A stretch of DNA of 64,000 nucleotides from Paenibacillus sp. FSL W8-0426 (GCF_037969725.1 NZ_CP150203.1:1876001-1940000), one strand, 5' to 3'; counted from the stretch's first letter, positions 54,214 through 62,898 are shown. Made by a program: numbers and translations. Notes: generated from the sequence alone by a model not told the origin.

Positions 54214-54852
54214 TCATGATGTTGTGCCGCTGACCGATGAGAGTGGCAAAGAAAGGGCCTGAATATGCTCCAAATGCTGCATGATTTGGTCCACGGCGTC
54301 CTCCAGCGGCAATAATTCCGTGTCAATGATGAGAGAAGGGTTAGAGGGAATGTCATAAGGGGCTGAAATGCCTGTAAAATGAGGGATTTCACCGTTGCGT
54401 GCCTTTTTGTACAGTCCTTTGGGATCGCGTCGTTCACATTCCTCGATCGAACAACGGACATAGATTTCAACAAAATCCCCGGGTTCAAACAGTTGCCTAA
54501 CCATCTCCCGATCCTGCGCGTTGGGCGAGATAAATGCGGACAGTACCACCAACCCGGCATCCACCATGAGCTTCGAAACCTCGCCGATCCGTCTCAGATT
54601 TTCTTGCCGATCTTCGGCATTGAAACCCAGATCCTTGTTCAACCCATGCCGGACGTTATCTCCGTCCAATACGTAACAACGCAGGTCCTGCTGATGCATT
54701 CTTCGTTCCAGGGCAAAGGCCAGAGAAGACTTTCCCGCGCCGGACAACCCGGTAAACCATAAGGTGAGGCTGCGATGTCCATTACCGTGTTCCCGTTCCG
54801 TTCGACTTAAGCTTGAATGCTGCCAGGTAAGGTTGCGTTCTTGTGCAGACAT
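54214..54852 (-). CDS. cysC: Adenylylsulfate (APS) kinase
   Basis: 212 residues from the ATG at 54852 (AAGGGGGAT in front). P-loop GLSGAGKSS at 35-43, YVLDGDNVRHGLNKDLGF, ENLRRIGEVSKLMVDAGLVVLSAFISP and DPKGLYKKARNGEI are the full CysC set. It phosphorylates APS to PAPS, the sulfate donor of sulfotransferases. No sat or cysH gene is nearby, which is unusual for assimilatory sulfate genes; it converges on the lasso cluster that has a PAPS-using enzyme. A role in feeding that enzyme is a good inference. The C-terminal ~10 residues are Ser/Leu-rich and unconserved in appearance. Confidence 0.93.
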   Translation of the reverse strand: MSAQERNLTWQHSSLSRTEREHGNGHRSLTLWFTGLSGAGKSSLAFALERRMHQQDLRCYVLDGDNVRHGLNKDLGFNAEDRQENLRRIGEVSKLMVDAGLVVLSAFISPNAQDREMVRQLFEPGDFVEIYVRCSIEECERRDPKGLYKKARNGEIPHFTGISAPYDIPSNPSLIIDTELLPLEDAVDQIMQHLEHIQALSLPLSSVSGTTS

Positions 54853-55074
54853 TGGTATCCCCCTTGTTCCTACTCTGAATATATTATATTTTAACATATT
54901 TTCAATATTATAGCGATTTATTTCGTGAGATTGCTACCGTTATTTGGTGGAGGAAAAGGCTGGCTGCACCGTTACCCGTTACATATATTCGAAAGTCCTG
55001 TGGCATATTAGCTGTAGATGGTTGTACGTCTGTGTCGGAGAAGGACGCGCCTATACTCAGGAACAGGAGAGAAT

Positions 55075-55863
55075 ATGATGAAGCGATTTTTACTTTGCGC
55101 CAAATTGACCTTGCTGGCCATTGGCATGTTGGTGGGCACGGGACAAGTGGATGCATCGCCGATTAACGGGGCTTATCATTTTGGTTTCAAAAAAAGCGAG
55201 AACGGCCAGCTGCCGTCCATTGATCAAGAAGGCTTCAAAGCCATTTTGCAGCAGAATGATGCCATTTTTTTGGGAGATACGAAACAAAAGGAATTGTACC
55301 TCACGTTTGACAACGGGTATGAGAATGGATTTACGCCGGCGATTCTGGATGTTTTGCGTGACAAGAAGGTGCCTGCCGCGTTTTTCGTTACAGGGCATTA
55401 TTTGAAGGATCAGCCGGAACTCGTGAAACGCATGGCAGCGGAAGGGCATGTCGTGGGGAATCATTCCTGGAGCCATCCGGACATGACTCGCATCTCCAAT
55501 GAAAAAATAAAAACGGAGTTGGCACAGGTTCAAACGGAGATCCATCGTCTCACGGGCCAACAAACGTCCTATTTGCGCCCGCCGCGCGGCATTTTCAACA
55601 ACCGTACATTGGCCGAGAGCCGTGCCCAAGGATATGTGAACGTTTTTTGGTCCGTAGCTTACAAGGATTGGGATACGAACGTTCAGCGGGGAACCGATTA
55701 TGCGCGTCAGCAAGTGCTCAAGCAATTACATCCCGGGGCGGTCATCTTGCTTCATTCGGTGTCAAAGGATAATACGGAGGCGCTGGCATCCATTATCGAC
55801 GAAGCGCGCAAGCAGGGATATGTATTCAAACATTTGAACGAGCTGAAGACGAAAAGTTATTGA
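55075..55863 (+). CDS. pdaA: PdaA-type peptidoglycan/muramic polysaccharide deacetylase
   Basis: 262 residues; ATG 55075 and ATG 55078 both follow CAGGAGA. A signal peptide (LTLLAIGMLVGTGQVDA) exports it. The NodB-type domain has ELYLTFDNGYENGFT, where the second metal-motif Asp of the general family is Asn as in PdaA proteins, GHVVGNHSWSHPDM with the metal His pair, and YLRPPRGIFNN. PdaA removes N-acetyl groups in making muramic-delta-lactam of the spore cortex, so it fits a spore former. No gene partner is adjacent. A shared terminator with degV follows. Confidence 0.93.
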   Translation: MMKRFLLCAKLTLLAIGMLVGTGQVDASPINGAYHFGFKKSENGQLPSIDQEGFKAILQQNDAIFLGDTKQKELYLTFDNGYENGFTPAILDVLRDKKVPAAFFVTGHYLKDQPELVKRMAAEGHVVGNHSWSHPDMTRISNEKIKTELAQVQTEIHRLTGQQTSYLRPPRGIFNNRTLAESRAQGYVNVFWSVAYKDWDTNVQRGTDYARQQVLKQLHPGAVILLHSVSKDNTEALASIIDEARKQGYVFKHLNELKTKSY

Positions 55864-55870
55864 TTCATAT

Positions 55871-55925
55871 CAAAAGGGCACCCTGTCCGGCGTACGACGT
55901 CCGCGTGCAGGAATGCCCTTTTTCG
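55871..55925 (+). terminator. Bidirectional terminator between pdaA and degV
   Basis: AAAAGGGCA pairs with TGCCCTTTT, CCTG with CAGG inside; A and T runs on both sides. Confidence 0.8.
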
Positions 55926-55933
55926 ATGTTTGG

Positions 55934-56782
55934 TTAGACTACGGTATGATAAATGATGCCGATCGTTTTTGGACCACAATGGCTGCATATTACGCATCCG
56001 GCGGTCGTGATTTCTACGCGGGCCCCCGTTTGCTCCTGCAGCGTTTTTTGGAGAGCAAGCGCATCCTCCTTCGCCATGGTGTGCACAACGATGATCAGGT
56101 CTTTATCGATCTGCTCTTTATCGGCCAGACTGTTCTGGAGCATCTGATCCATCGCTTTTTCCCGTTTGCCGCGCACTTTGTAAGCCGGAGTCATTTTCCC
56201 GTCGGCCACACGAATGACCGGACGGATCTTCAACAGGCTGCCGATCAGATTTTGCATGCCGGAGCAGCGTCCGCCCTTATACAAATATTCCAGGGTGTCA
56301 ATGACAAACTCTGTTCGCACATGGGGCCGCACGCTTTCCACCAGCTTGGTGACCTCAGCCAAGGTTTGCCCTTTTTCAGCCGCCTGCACCGCCTTCATGA
56401 CGAGCAAACCAATCCCGGAAGACAGATTAAGGGAATCTACGACGGAAATTCGCCCCTCCGGGAATTCGGTGCTGGCAATTTTGGCGTTCTGATATGTGGA
56501 AGAAAGCTCGGAGGACAGGCTGATATACAGGATGTCGTCTCCCTGTTCTATGTAGGGTCTGAAAGCAGCCATGAAATCGGCAGGGGAGGGTGCAGCCGTT
56601 TTGGGCAGCCGTCCGTCCTGGTCCACTCGCGCATATAGTTGTTCAGGGGTGATTTCCACCCCATCCTTTAGCGATTCGTCCCCGAAAACGACGTAAAGGG
56701 GAATGACGCCGATGTCATAAGTCTGAATCCATTCGGGATTCAAATCGCTGGTGCTGTCCGAAAAAATTTTGATTCGTGGCAT
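55934..56782 (-). CDS. DegV/FakB family fatty-acid-binding protein
   Basis: 282 residues; start codon at 56782 after AAAGGAGATCGAC. IKIFSDSTSDL, FGDESLKDGVEI, TAAPSPADFMAAF, DILYISLSSELSSTYQNA, VDSLNLSSGIGLLVM and LEYLYKGGRCS are the DegV blocks. These proteins bind one fatty acid and serve as acyl carriers for the fatty acid kinase FakA; no fakA gene is in the window. It follows the small membrane protein gene at 56827 on the same strand, 44 bp apart. Confidence 0.93.
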   Translation of the reverse strand: MPRIKIFSDSTSDLNPEWIQTYDIGVIPLYVVFGDESLKDGVEITPEQLYARVDQDGRLPKTAAPSPADFMAAFRPYIEQGDDILYISLSSELSSTYQNAKIASTEFPEGRISVVDSLNLSSGIGLLVMKAVQAAEKGQTLAEVTKLVESVRPHVRTEFVIDTLEYLYKGGRCSGMQNLIGSLLKIRPVIRVADGKMTPAYKVRGKREKAMDQMLQNSLADKEQIDKDLIIVVHTMAKEDALALQKTLQEQTGARVEITTAGCVICSHCGPKTIGIIYHTVV

Positions 56783-56826
56783 GTCGATCTCCTTTGTTCA
56801 ATTGGAATGTTGAAGACGTTACATCA

Positions 56827-57261
56827 TTAAAGTAGATAGATCCCGGCGAACACAAGAGCTGCGCAGGCCAGAATCATCAAGCCATTCAGCAGGGTTCCAA
56901 TGACGGCGAATACTTTCCTGCGATTCCGTATGACCAGGCCGACGATCCCGACGATTAAGCCGGCCAGGTTAAGAATGATGCAGGCCAGCATCGAGACGGA
57001 GGCCAGGATGATGGCCGGGTGCAATGCAAGCTGTTCCACTTGCTCGGGAGTGAGCGCATGGCCCATGTAGCTGCTTATCGCGGCTGTCACCAGAACAAAT
57101 ATGACGATGTAGGCAAGCAGCGCCGTGATGCCGATCACGAAACTGGCGATTCCGGGACCGGAATGTTTTGTTTTTGGGTTAGATGATTGATCGTTTGCAT
57201 GATAATCCTGGTTGGGGGATGCTTCAGGGAAGCCAAATTCATGCCCAGGCTTTTGATCCAT
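56827..57261 (-). CDS. Small two-to-three-helix membrane protein (DUF4190-like)
   Basis: 144 residues; the start at 57261 follows AAGGAGGGACATTACGTT. A polar N-terminus (PGHEFGFPEASPNQDYHAND) precedes membrane segments at about 37-60, 78-105 and 115-143 with a GIASFVIGITALLAY-like start and GLVIRNRRKVFAVIGTLLNGLM. The arrangement resembles DUF4190 proteins, whose role is unknown. It lies 44 bp upstream of degV on the same strand and could be cotranscribed. Confidence 0.75.
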   Translation of the reverse strand: MDQKPGHEFGFPEASPNQDYHANDQSSNPKTKHSGPGIASFVIGITALLAYIVIFVLVTAAISSYMGHALTPEQVEQLALHPAIILASVSMLACIILNLAGLIVGIVGLVIRNRRKVFAVIGTLLNGLMILACAALVFAGIYLL

Positions 57262-57552
57262 AACGTAATGTCCCTCCTTATCCGTTATAGTAGGGTTTTA
57301 AACTTCATTTTCTTTCATTGACGGAGCTGCAATCCTTAGCTCGCTGCAATTTTACCTTATAACTTTTCCATAATTAACGATAAAAATCAAGGTTTTGTAT
57401 GCATGCAGCATGTATACGAGATTAAGCCTCATCCGTGCCGGGAGGAAATGAACGGCGTCATTCTGCGCAACTGGCAAATGCCCCGGCATTTCGTTACAAT
57501 AAACATGGTGCAGAGTGAAAGTGGGAAGACTGAATCAAGAGGAGAGAAGAAC

Positions 57553-57939
57553 ATGCAACGAAGATGGATGACGGTTGGTGCCGTATTGACGATGCTGTCT
57601 GTAGCCATAGGCGCATTTGGAGCGCATATGCTGAAGGAGTTCGTTGGGGCCGACGCCATCGCCGTATATGAAACCGGGGTGCAGTATCACATGATTCATG
57701 CCCTCGGTTTGCTGATCATCGGGCTGACGGCAGGGCAACTCGGTGAATCGGCCAAACTTCGCTGGGCGGCGAGGTTGTTGTTGATCGGCATTATCGTTTT
57801 TTCGGGAAGTTTGTATACACTCACCATAACAGGGGTCAAAATGTTGGGAGCCATCACGCCCATCGGAGGCGTAGCGTTCATTCTCGGATGGCTGCTGTTC
57901 GCGCTCGATTTGTGGCAGCGCGGAGCAAGCCGAAAATGA
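57553..57939 (+). CDS. DUF423 membrane protein (YwdK-like)
   Basis: 128 residues from ATG 57553 with GAGGAGAGAAG in front; the in-frame start at 57403 would add 50 residues that fit no domain. Four membrane helices, VGAVLTMLSVAIGAFGAHML, HALGLLIIGLTAGQL, LLLIGIIVFSGSLY and TPIGGVAFILGWLLFA, and the FGAHML plus TPIGG motifs are the DUF423 signature. The function is unknown. Confidence 0.88.
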   Translation: MQRRWMTVGAVLTMLSVAIGAFGAHMLKEFVGADAIAVYETGVQYHMIHALGLLIIGLTAGQLGESAKLRWAARLLLIGIIVFSGSLYTLTITGVKMLGAITPIGGVAFILGWLLFALDLWQRGASRK

Positions 57940-57945
57940 AGGAAA

Positions 57946-57993
57946 AAGCAGCTTACGGGGAAGTGATGACGTTTCCGGCGTAGGCTGCTTTCG
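57946..57993 (+). terminator. Terminator after DUF423 gene
   Basis: AAAGCAGC...TACG pairs with CGTAGGCTGCTTT, followed by CGTTTGTTTTT. Confidence 0.7.
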
Positions 57994-58009
57994 TTTGTTT
58001 TTGGCGATA

Positions 58010-58519
58010 TTATAAAAACTCATCGATTTCATTGGTTTTAAAAGAATAAACCTGTTTTTCATCCACATGATATACGCTGACCATATCGTTGTCCCGGTCA
58101 AAATTTAAAATTCGGCATGGAATGCTCTGATGTTTGCCTTTTTTGTTGTTCACAACGATCCGCGTCAGTCGTTTTTCCTTGATTAGCGTTTCAATCCATG
58201 CATCAAACGAATTGCCGGTAGGCGAACCGGTCTCTTTGGAAGCAGGAGCCTCCGGCGGAGCGGTCGGTTGTGCTTGTGCCTGCACTTGCACTTTTTTTCC
58301 TTGCCGTGCAATAATGGAGTCTTTTTTCGCTTGGATGGTCGCTTCGATAATTTTGCCAAGCTCGATGCCGGATTGGATCCGAAAATCCGCGATCGGTTCC
58401 CCTGCATTTAAGAGTTCCAAGAGGGACTGCATTGCCAAAGCGTTCGAGCGGCTCTTGATTAGAATATCGACGTTAAACAAATAGCCGACGTCTTCACTAT
58501 TGGATAAGTTTTCTTTCAT
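58010..58519 (-). CDS. Hypothetical two-domain protein (169 aa)
   Basis: Start at 58519 (MKENLSNSEDVGYLF), with GGGGCTGGG as a weak ribosome site; the in-frame start at 58558 would add 13 residues with no site. The N-terminal ~65 residues (ALAMQSLLELLNAGEPIADFRI) look helical, a Gln/Pro/Ala-rich linker (QAQAQPTAPPEAPAS) follows, and the C-terminal domain (IPCRILNFDRDNDMVSVYHVD) looks like a small beta barrel. No known family was recognised. No membrane helix or signal peptide. Confidence 0.65.
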   Translation of the reverse strand: MKENLSNSEDVGYLFNVDILIKSRSNALAMQSLLELLNAGEPIADFRIQSGIELGKIIEATIQAKKDSIIARQGKKVQVQAQAQPTAPPEAPASKETGSPTGNSFDAWIETLIKEKRLTRIVVNNKKGKHQSIPCRILNFDRDNDMVSVYHVDEKQVYSFKTNEIDEFL

Positions 58520-58871
58520 TGATCCCAGCCCCGTTAAAAGATATGTGTCGTCTGACATTGGCCTTGTACACGATTACATCCAGACATTGCCTTTGCCGAA
58601 ACTTATGTAAATTGCACTGCGTAGGCAGGTGCCTTGACAAATGCAATGATGAACATCATTAACTATATCATTAAAATTGTAATAATCCTAGTGTTCAATA
58701 CAGAGAAAATAGGGTGCGTATATGGGGTTTGAGCACACAGACACTAGCATTGAAAGGAGCACGTGATGAAAAAGACGATTTTGGGGACAGAATAAAAGGA
58801 TACGAAATACAGCTTCAGGCAAGTTGATTGTGGAAAAGGAATCATATTTATTTTTCAAGGGATGAGTAAGC
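58520..58871 (+). other. Gap before the polynucleotide-kinase-like gene
   Basis: 352 bp, no supported gene. A TTGACA box at 58634-58639 lacks a clear -10 at the right distance, and ATGATGAACATCAT forms a small palindrome beside it. Confidence 0.35.
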
Positions 58872-59324
58872 ATGGAATGCGTCATTTTTATCGGGATTCA
58901 GGCTTCAGGGAAATCAACGTTTTACAGGGAGAGGTTTTTCCAAACACACATGAGGATTAATCTCGACATGTTGAGGACGAGAAATCGGGAGAACTTGTTT
59001 ATACAAGCTTCGCTGGAGGCCAAGCAGCCTTTTGTCATCGACAACACCAATCCGACCATGGAAGAGCGGCAGAAATATATAGGCTGTGCCAAAGAACATC
59101 GATTTAAAGTCATCGGTTATTTTTTTGAGCCCGACTATGCCCTCTCGTTGGAAAGAAACGGGAAAAGGACGGGGGAAGAAAGAATTCCGGAAATCGGCAT
59201 CAAGAGTACTTTGAAGAAAATGCAATCCCCATCATATCGTGAAGGATTTGACGAGTTATATACCGTTAGGTCGACGGGTGGACATTTCTTCGTTGAGAAA
59301 GCAGACCCCAAGCTAGTAGAGTAA
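58872..59324 (+). CDS. P-loop polynucleotide-kinase-like protein
   Basis: 150 residues; ATG 58872 preceded by AGGGATGAG. The Walker A is GIQASGKST at residues 8-16. INLDMLRTRNRENLFIQASLEAKQPFVIDNTNPT resembles T4 polynucleotide kinase and the ATP-binding ChaC/AAA_33 group, where the second motif (VIDNTN) holds the base or phosphate acceptor. RNGKRTGEERIPEIGIKSTLKKMQSP is the lid. The real substrate (DNA/RNA end, or small molecule) cannot be told. It is 72 bp before the small gene at 59397. Confidence 0.85.
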   Translation: MECVIFIGIQASGKSTFYRERFFQTHMRINLDMLRTRNRENLFIQASLEAKQPFVIDNTNPTMEERQKYIGCAKEHRFKVIGYFFEPDYALSLERNGKRTGEERIPEIGIKSTLKKMQSPSYREGFDELYTVRSTGGHFFVEKADPKLVE

Positions 59325-59396
59325 ACGTTTGTCTCTTATATTTTTTGTGGATTATACCGATGATATAATGACTGACGTAAAAAAAGGATGATCGGC

Positions 59397-59639
59397 ATGC
59401 CACCTAGAGACAGCATTTTCGAGAAAATCATGAAATCAAAACGAAGCCAGCTCCCTAAACGGGCTCAGCCGGGCAGAGCTGCCCCGCCTCAGAAGCTTGG
59501 TGGTCAAGGACCTGTTGAAATGGATGCGCATCATTTGAATCTGGCGAACGAAGAGCAGACCCGCAAAACGGAACTTGAACGCATATTGGCCATTCGAAAG
59601 GAATTATCGGACATAAGGCATATGAAAAAAAAGCAGTAA
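59397..59639 (+). CDS. Small basic hypothetical protein (80 aa)
   Basis: ATG 59397 with AAAAAAGGATG in front; an in-frame ATG at 59388 lies too near that site. The protein is Lys/Arg/Gln-rich with a disordered centre (RAQPGRAAPPQKLGG) and ends in a helix (TRKTELERILAIRKELSDIRHMKKKQ). A terminator follows and a group II intron sits just behind it. No family recognised; it could bind nucleic acid given its charge. Confidence 0.6.
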   Translation: MPPRDSIFEKIMKSKRSQLPKRAQPGRAAPPQKLGGQGPVEMDAHHLNLANEEQTRKTELERILAIRKELSDIRHMKKKQ

Positions 59640-59654
59640 CCAAATTCCATGGGA

Positions 59655-59683
59655 CCACTTCATGATGCTTGAAGTGGTTTTTT
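59655..59683 (+). terminator. Terminator after the small gene; insertion site of the intron
   Basis: CCACTTCA pairs with TGAAGTGG around TGATGCT, followed by six T. Confidence 0.88.
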
Positions 59684-59693
59684 CGTTAGGCGC

Positions 59694-61610
59694 GTGCCCA
59701 GAGGCACGTATCTTCTAGCCGGTGAAAGTCCGGTCATGGGAGGGGCCAAGCCCCCATGTAGCTAGGATGCCTGCGTACGGCGAGAGCTTTGCGTAGAAGC
59801 GCATCGACAAAAGTCATGTCAGAGACAAGGCGAGCGACATACCAGGCCGTAACATCAAGTGAATCCTGCCGCGTCGTCAAAAAGGCCTCGCAAGAGGGAC
59901 AAGAGGAAGCCGAACCTCGGCTTAATGGGTGAAGGCCACGGAAACTGTTACGAACTTGGAGCGGCAGTGAAGAATCCTCCGGCGTAAGGGGATCGGCATG
60001 GTATGAAAGAGGATACAGTGAACTGGGGAGACCCTCCCCTGCACGGTTTTTTTTTTTGAAACCGTAACGAAGTGGTCCATAAGTCCAAAAGATGAAATGA
60101 TCAACTTGCAGGAAGGGAGTCCGAGGGGCTCATAGTACTGAGGAACGACAGGACAACACAACCTGTCGGAGGGAAGGAGCCCTGCTTTGTTCATGTTTCT
60201 TAAGGAGGTACGAGCTAGTGAATGCCGAAGGGCTAACAACACCAAAAGAAAACGTTCAACAACTCCAAGAGAAGCTAGGTCATGCGGCCAAGGAAAACAA
60301 GAAGCGAAGATTCCATGCTCTGTATGACAAGGTCTATAGAAGGGATATTCTGTGGGAAGCATGGAGGCGAGTGCGCGCGAACAAAGGTGCAGCGGGTGTG
60401 GATGAACAAACCCTTTCGGACATTGAGAGGCAAGGTGAATTTCAGTTCATAGAAGAGTGCCACCGACTGCTGAAAGAAGGAGACTACCACCCTTCGGCTG
60501 TTCGAAGGAAGTACATCCCCAAGAAGGATGGAAAGCAGAGGCCTCTCGGCATCCCAACCATTCGTGACCGGGTCATGCAAATGGCAACGAAGCTTGTCAT
60601 TGAACCTATCTTTGAAGCAGATTTCCAAGAATGTTCGTTCGGTTTTCGCCCGAAACGGGGTGCCAAACAAGCGCTGGAACGAATCCGTAAAGCATGCAAC
60701 CGCAAAGGAAACTGGGTGGTCGACGTCGACATCCAAGGCTACTTCGATAACATCAACCAAGAGAAACTAATGAAGCTGATCGCCATGCGAATCAGTGATC
60801 GTCGTATCTTGAAATTGGTGAGAAAGTGGCTTGTTGCGGGAGTTATGGAAGAAGGAAGTGTCCGGCGCTCGGATTTAGGCACGCCACAGGGCGGAGTGAT
60901 TTCGCCTTTACTAGCAAACATCTATCTGAACTACTTCGATCTATTGTGGGAACGCCATGGGAAACAATGTGGAGAATTAACGCGATATGCAGATGACTTT
61001 GTGGTCGTATGCAAAACCAGAAAAGACGCTATGCGTGCCTACGAACTCATCCAGAGGATTATGGAACGATTGGAGCTAACCCTGCATCCGACCAAAACAC
61101 GGATTGTTGGTTTATGGACAGGCGAAGAAGGCTTTGACTTTCTGGGGATGCATCACCGCAGAACGAAAACAGAAACGTCCAAAGCACGAGTGTATTATTC
61201 AACACAGCAATGGTTAACTTCAAAAGCGGAAGCGCGGATTCGCGAAGTGGTGAAGGAGCGCTTAGCGCCACCAAGTATGCGAAAGTACGCTTTCCAAGAA
61301 CACGTTGCATGGCTGAACCCCAAGATCCAAGGTTGGCGAAATTACTACCATACGTTTTACGGTAAACGGATATTAGCCAAATTAGACTGGTATATTCTAC
61401 AGCGGTTCACAAGATGGTATGCGAAGAAACGGCAACGAGCGAGATGGATAGGGTCCTATTCAGAGGTGAAGTATTTGGCAAAATTACATGGATTGAAGAA
61501 GCTCTTGTAGTCCGCACGCTCATGAATGACGAACATCGGAAAGCCGTATGAGGGAAAACCTCACGTACGGTTTGATGAGGAGGGGCTGGGAAGACCAGCC
61601 CTTTACTCTA
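59694..61610 (+). mobile_element. Group II intron with reverse-transcriptase ORF
   Basis: Starts near GTGCCCAGAGGCACG (59694), a GTG-type intron 5' end. Structured RNA without coding runs to 60217. Domain V is at about 61541-61573 (AGCCGTATGAGGG, AAAA, CCTCACGTACGGTT) and domain VI follows (GGGGCTGGG, AA, GACCAGCCC) to about 61610. It encodes an LtrA-type protein without an HNH domain. It lies 10 bp past a terminator hairpin, which is how group IIC introns choose their sites. Boundaries are estimates. An 11-T run at about 60047 interrupts the structured region. Confidence 0.9.
60218..61510 (+). CDS. ltrA: Group II intron-encoded reverse transcriptase/maturase
   Basis: 430 residues from GTG 60218 (TAAGGAGGT 8 bases upstream). 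RT blocks: RRKYIPKKDGKQRPLGIPTIRDRVMQ, FEADFQECSFGFRPKRGAKQAL, VVDVDIQGYFDNI, GTPQGGVISPLLANIYL and the catalytic RYADDFVVV. The maturase domain includes WLNPKIQGWRNYYHTF. There is no C-terminal HNH endonuclease, as in terminator-targeting group IIC introns. All catalytic Asp residues are present and the frame is intact, so it may still be active. It splices the intron RNA and copies it into new sites. Confidence 0.95.
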   Translation: MNAEGLTTPKENVQQLQEKLGHAAKENKKRRFHALYDKVYRRDILWEAWRRVRANKGAAGVDEQTLSDIERQGEFQFIEECHRLLKEGDYHPSAVRRKYIPKKDGKQRPLGIPTIRDRVMQMATKLVIEPIFEADFQECSFGFRPKRGAKQALERIRKACNRKGNWVVDVDIQGYFDNINQEKLMKLIAMRISDRRILKLVRKWLVAGVMEEGSVRRSDLGTPQGGVISPLLANIYLNYFDLLWERHGKQCGELTRYADDFVVVCKTRKDAMRAYELIQRIMERLELTLHPTKTRIVGLWTGEEGFDFLGMHHRRTKTETSKARVYYSTQQWLTSKAEARIREVVKERLAPPSMRKYAFQEHVAWLNPKIQGWRNYYHTFYGKRILAKLDWYILQRFTRWYAKKRQRARWIGSYSEVKYLAKLHGLKKLL

Positions 61611-61650
61611 GTACGTACATTTGGATATCGATTTTTAACTGTGTAACGCA

Positions 61651-61955
61651 TCAAATCGTGAGTAAAGAAGATTTTTTTTCAATCACAGCTTTTATTGTTG
61701 AAACACTTTGTTCGATGGATTGATGGGTTGTGTCAACAATATTGGATTCATAGCAACCCAAATTGTTAAACTGCTCCCACATGTTCTCTACCAACTCAAT
61801 GTTGGAGTTGTTGTCCGGTTTGGTGCGATTGATTGCTCTAAGAACCAAGGACCAACAATTCCATCTATAATGACATCGTACCCGCCACGTGCAAAACATT
61901 TTGCAGCTTCCAAAAAGGCTCTAACGCCAAATAGCCCCCACCAATTTTGAAAGGA
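61651..61955 (-). pseudogene. Remnant of an AAA/phosphotransferase-type kinase gene
   Basis: Two minus-strand frames carry one protein family. The frame over about 61800-61955 gives LFGVRAFLEAAKCFARGG, then YDVIIDGIVGPWFLEQS; the frame over 61651-61830 gives NIELVENMWEQFNNLG and ESNIVDTTHQSIEQSV. GIVGPW and MWEQFxxLG, then DTTHQ are blocks of small P-loop kinases like chloramphenicol phosphotransferase, normally about 60 residues apart. The P-loop part and the middle are missing, and the frame breaks between the two pieces. AT-rich compared with the surroundings, so possibly acquired and now decayed. Confidence 0.6.
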
Positions 61956-61997
61956 GCGGGAGGGCTATGCGTCAAAAAATTGAAGAGCGTTGTGCCC

Positions 61998-62684
61998 TTA
62001 CTTTCCCTTATGGGTGTTCAGACCCTGATACACAGCAACGGCCAATGCAGAACCGACAAGCGGGGCGATTAGAAACACCCATAATTGGGATAAGGCTTGT
62101 CCGCCGAGCAAAAGAGCTGGTCCCAAGCTTCTTGCAGGGTTGACGGACGTTCCCGTCAAGGCGATGCCAAGAATATGTACGAAAGCGAGCGTCAGTCCGA
62201 TGACCAGACCGGTGATGTTTCCATTGCTTTCATTGGAGGTCACGCCCAGAATCGTGTAAATAAATACGAAGGTTAAAACGACCTCGACAATGACCGCCAT
62301 GAACGCTGTAATCCCGATCCCGTAGCCAGGGCCGAAACCGTTTTGACCGAGCCCCGTCGTGGGCATGCCTGCGGAGACGATGATGGCGTACAGAAGGGCA
62401 GAGGCCGCGATCGCCCCAAGGATTTGCGAAATAACGTACCCGATAAAGTCGCTACCCTTTAATTTACGGCTCATGAACATGGCGAGTGAAACCGCCGGGT
62501 TGATATGGCATCCCGAAATCGGTCCGATCACGTAGGCCATCGCCACAATAGACAACCCGAATGCCAATGCAATGCCCAAATATCCAAGCTCTCCCCCTGC
62601 CGTTGCGGCACTGCCACAGCCGAATAGAACCAGAACAAAAGTTCCAATGAATTCAGCAGCATACTTCTTTAATGAAACGTTCAT
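61998..62684 (-). CDS. aqpZ: Aquaporin Z-like MIP channel
   Basis: 228 residues; start at 62684 after TTTGGAGGTAGGTT. Six membrane helices and two half-helices with the NPA motifs HINPAVSL and SVNPARSL. The aromatic/Arg filter shows the usual Arg after the second NPA. Length and helix spacing are nearer to aquaporin Z than to glycerol facilitators, which have longer loops. Carries water across the cytoplasmic membrane. The gene converges on the pseudogene with only a short gap and has no partner genes. Confidence 0.93.
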   Translation of the reverse strand: MNVSLKKYAAEFIGTFVLVLFGCGSAATAGGELGYLGIALAFGLSIVAMAYVIGPISGCHINPAVSLAMFMSRKLKGSDFIGYVISQILGAIAASALLYAIIVSAGMPTTGLGQNGFGPGYGIGITAFMAVIVEVVLTFVFIYTILGVTSNESNGNITGLVIGLTLAFVHILGIALTGTSVNPARSLGPALLLGGQALSQLWVFLIAPLVGSALAVAVYQGLNTHKGK

Positions 62685-62898
62685 AACCTACCTCCAAAGA
62701 AATAAAAATCCTTTTTGATATTAAACGAAACGAGTATACAAAAACTGTACAAGAAAGAGGGTATGACCAGTTCTCGAAATGAAAAGGCAATCTTCACGGT
62801 TTTAAGACGACGGACGTTTGATATCGATCGCCTTTGTGGAGTGTGCAGCACCTAAATGATATAATTTCTACAAAGAATAGGATAGGGAGGCAAGGCCA

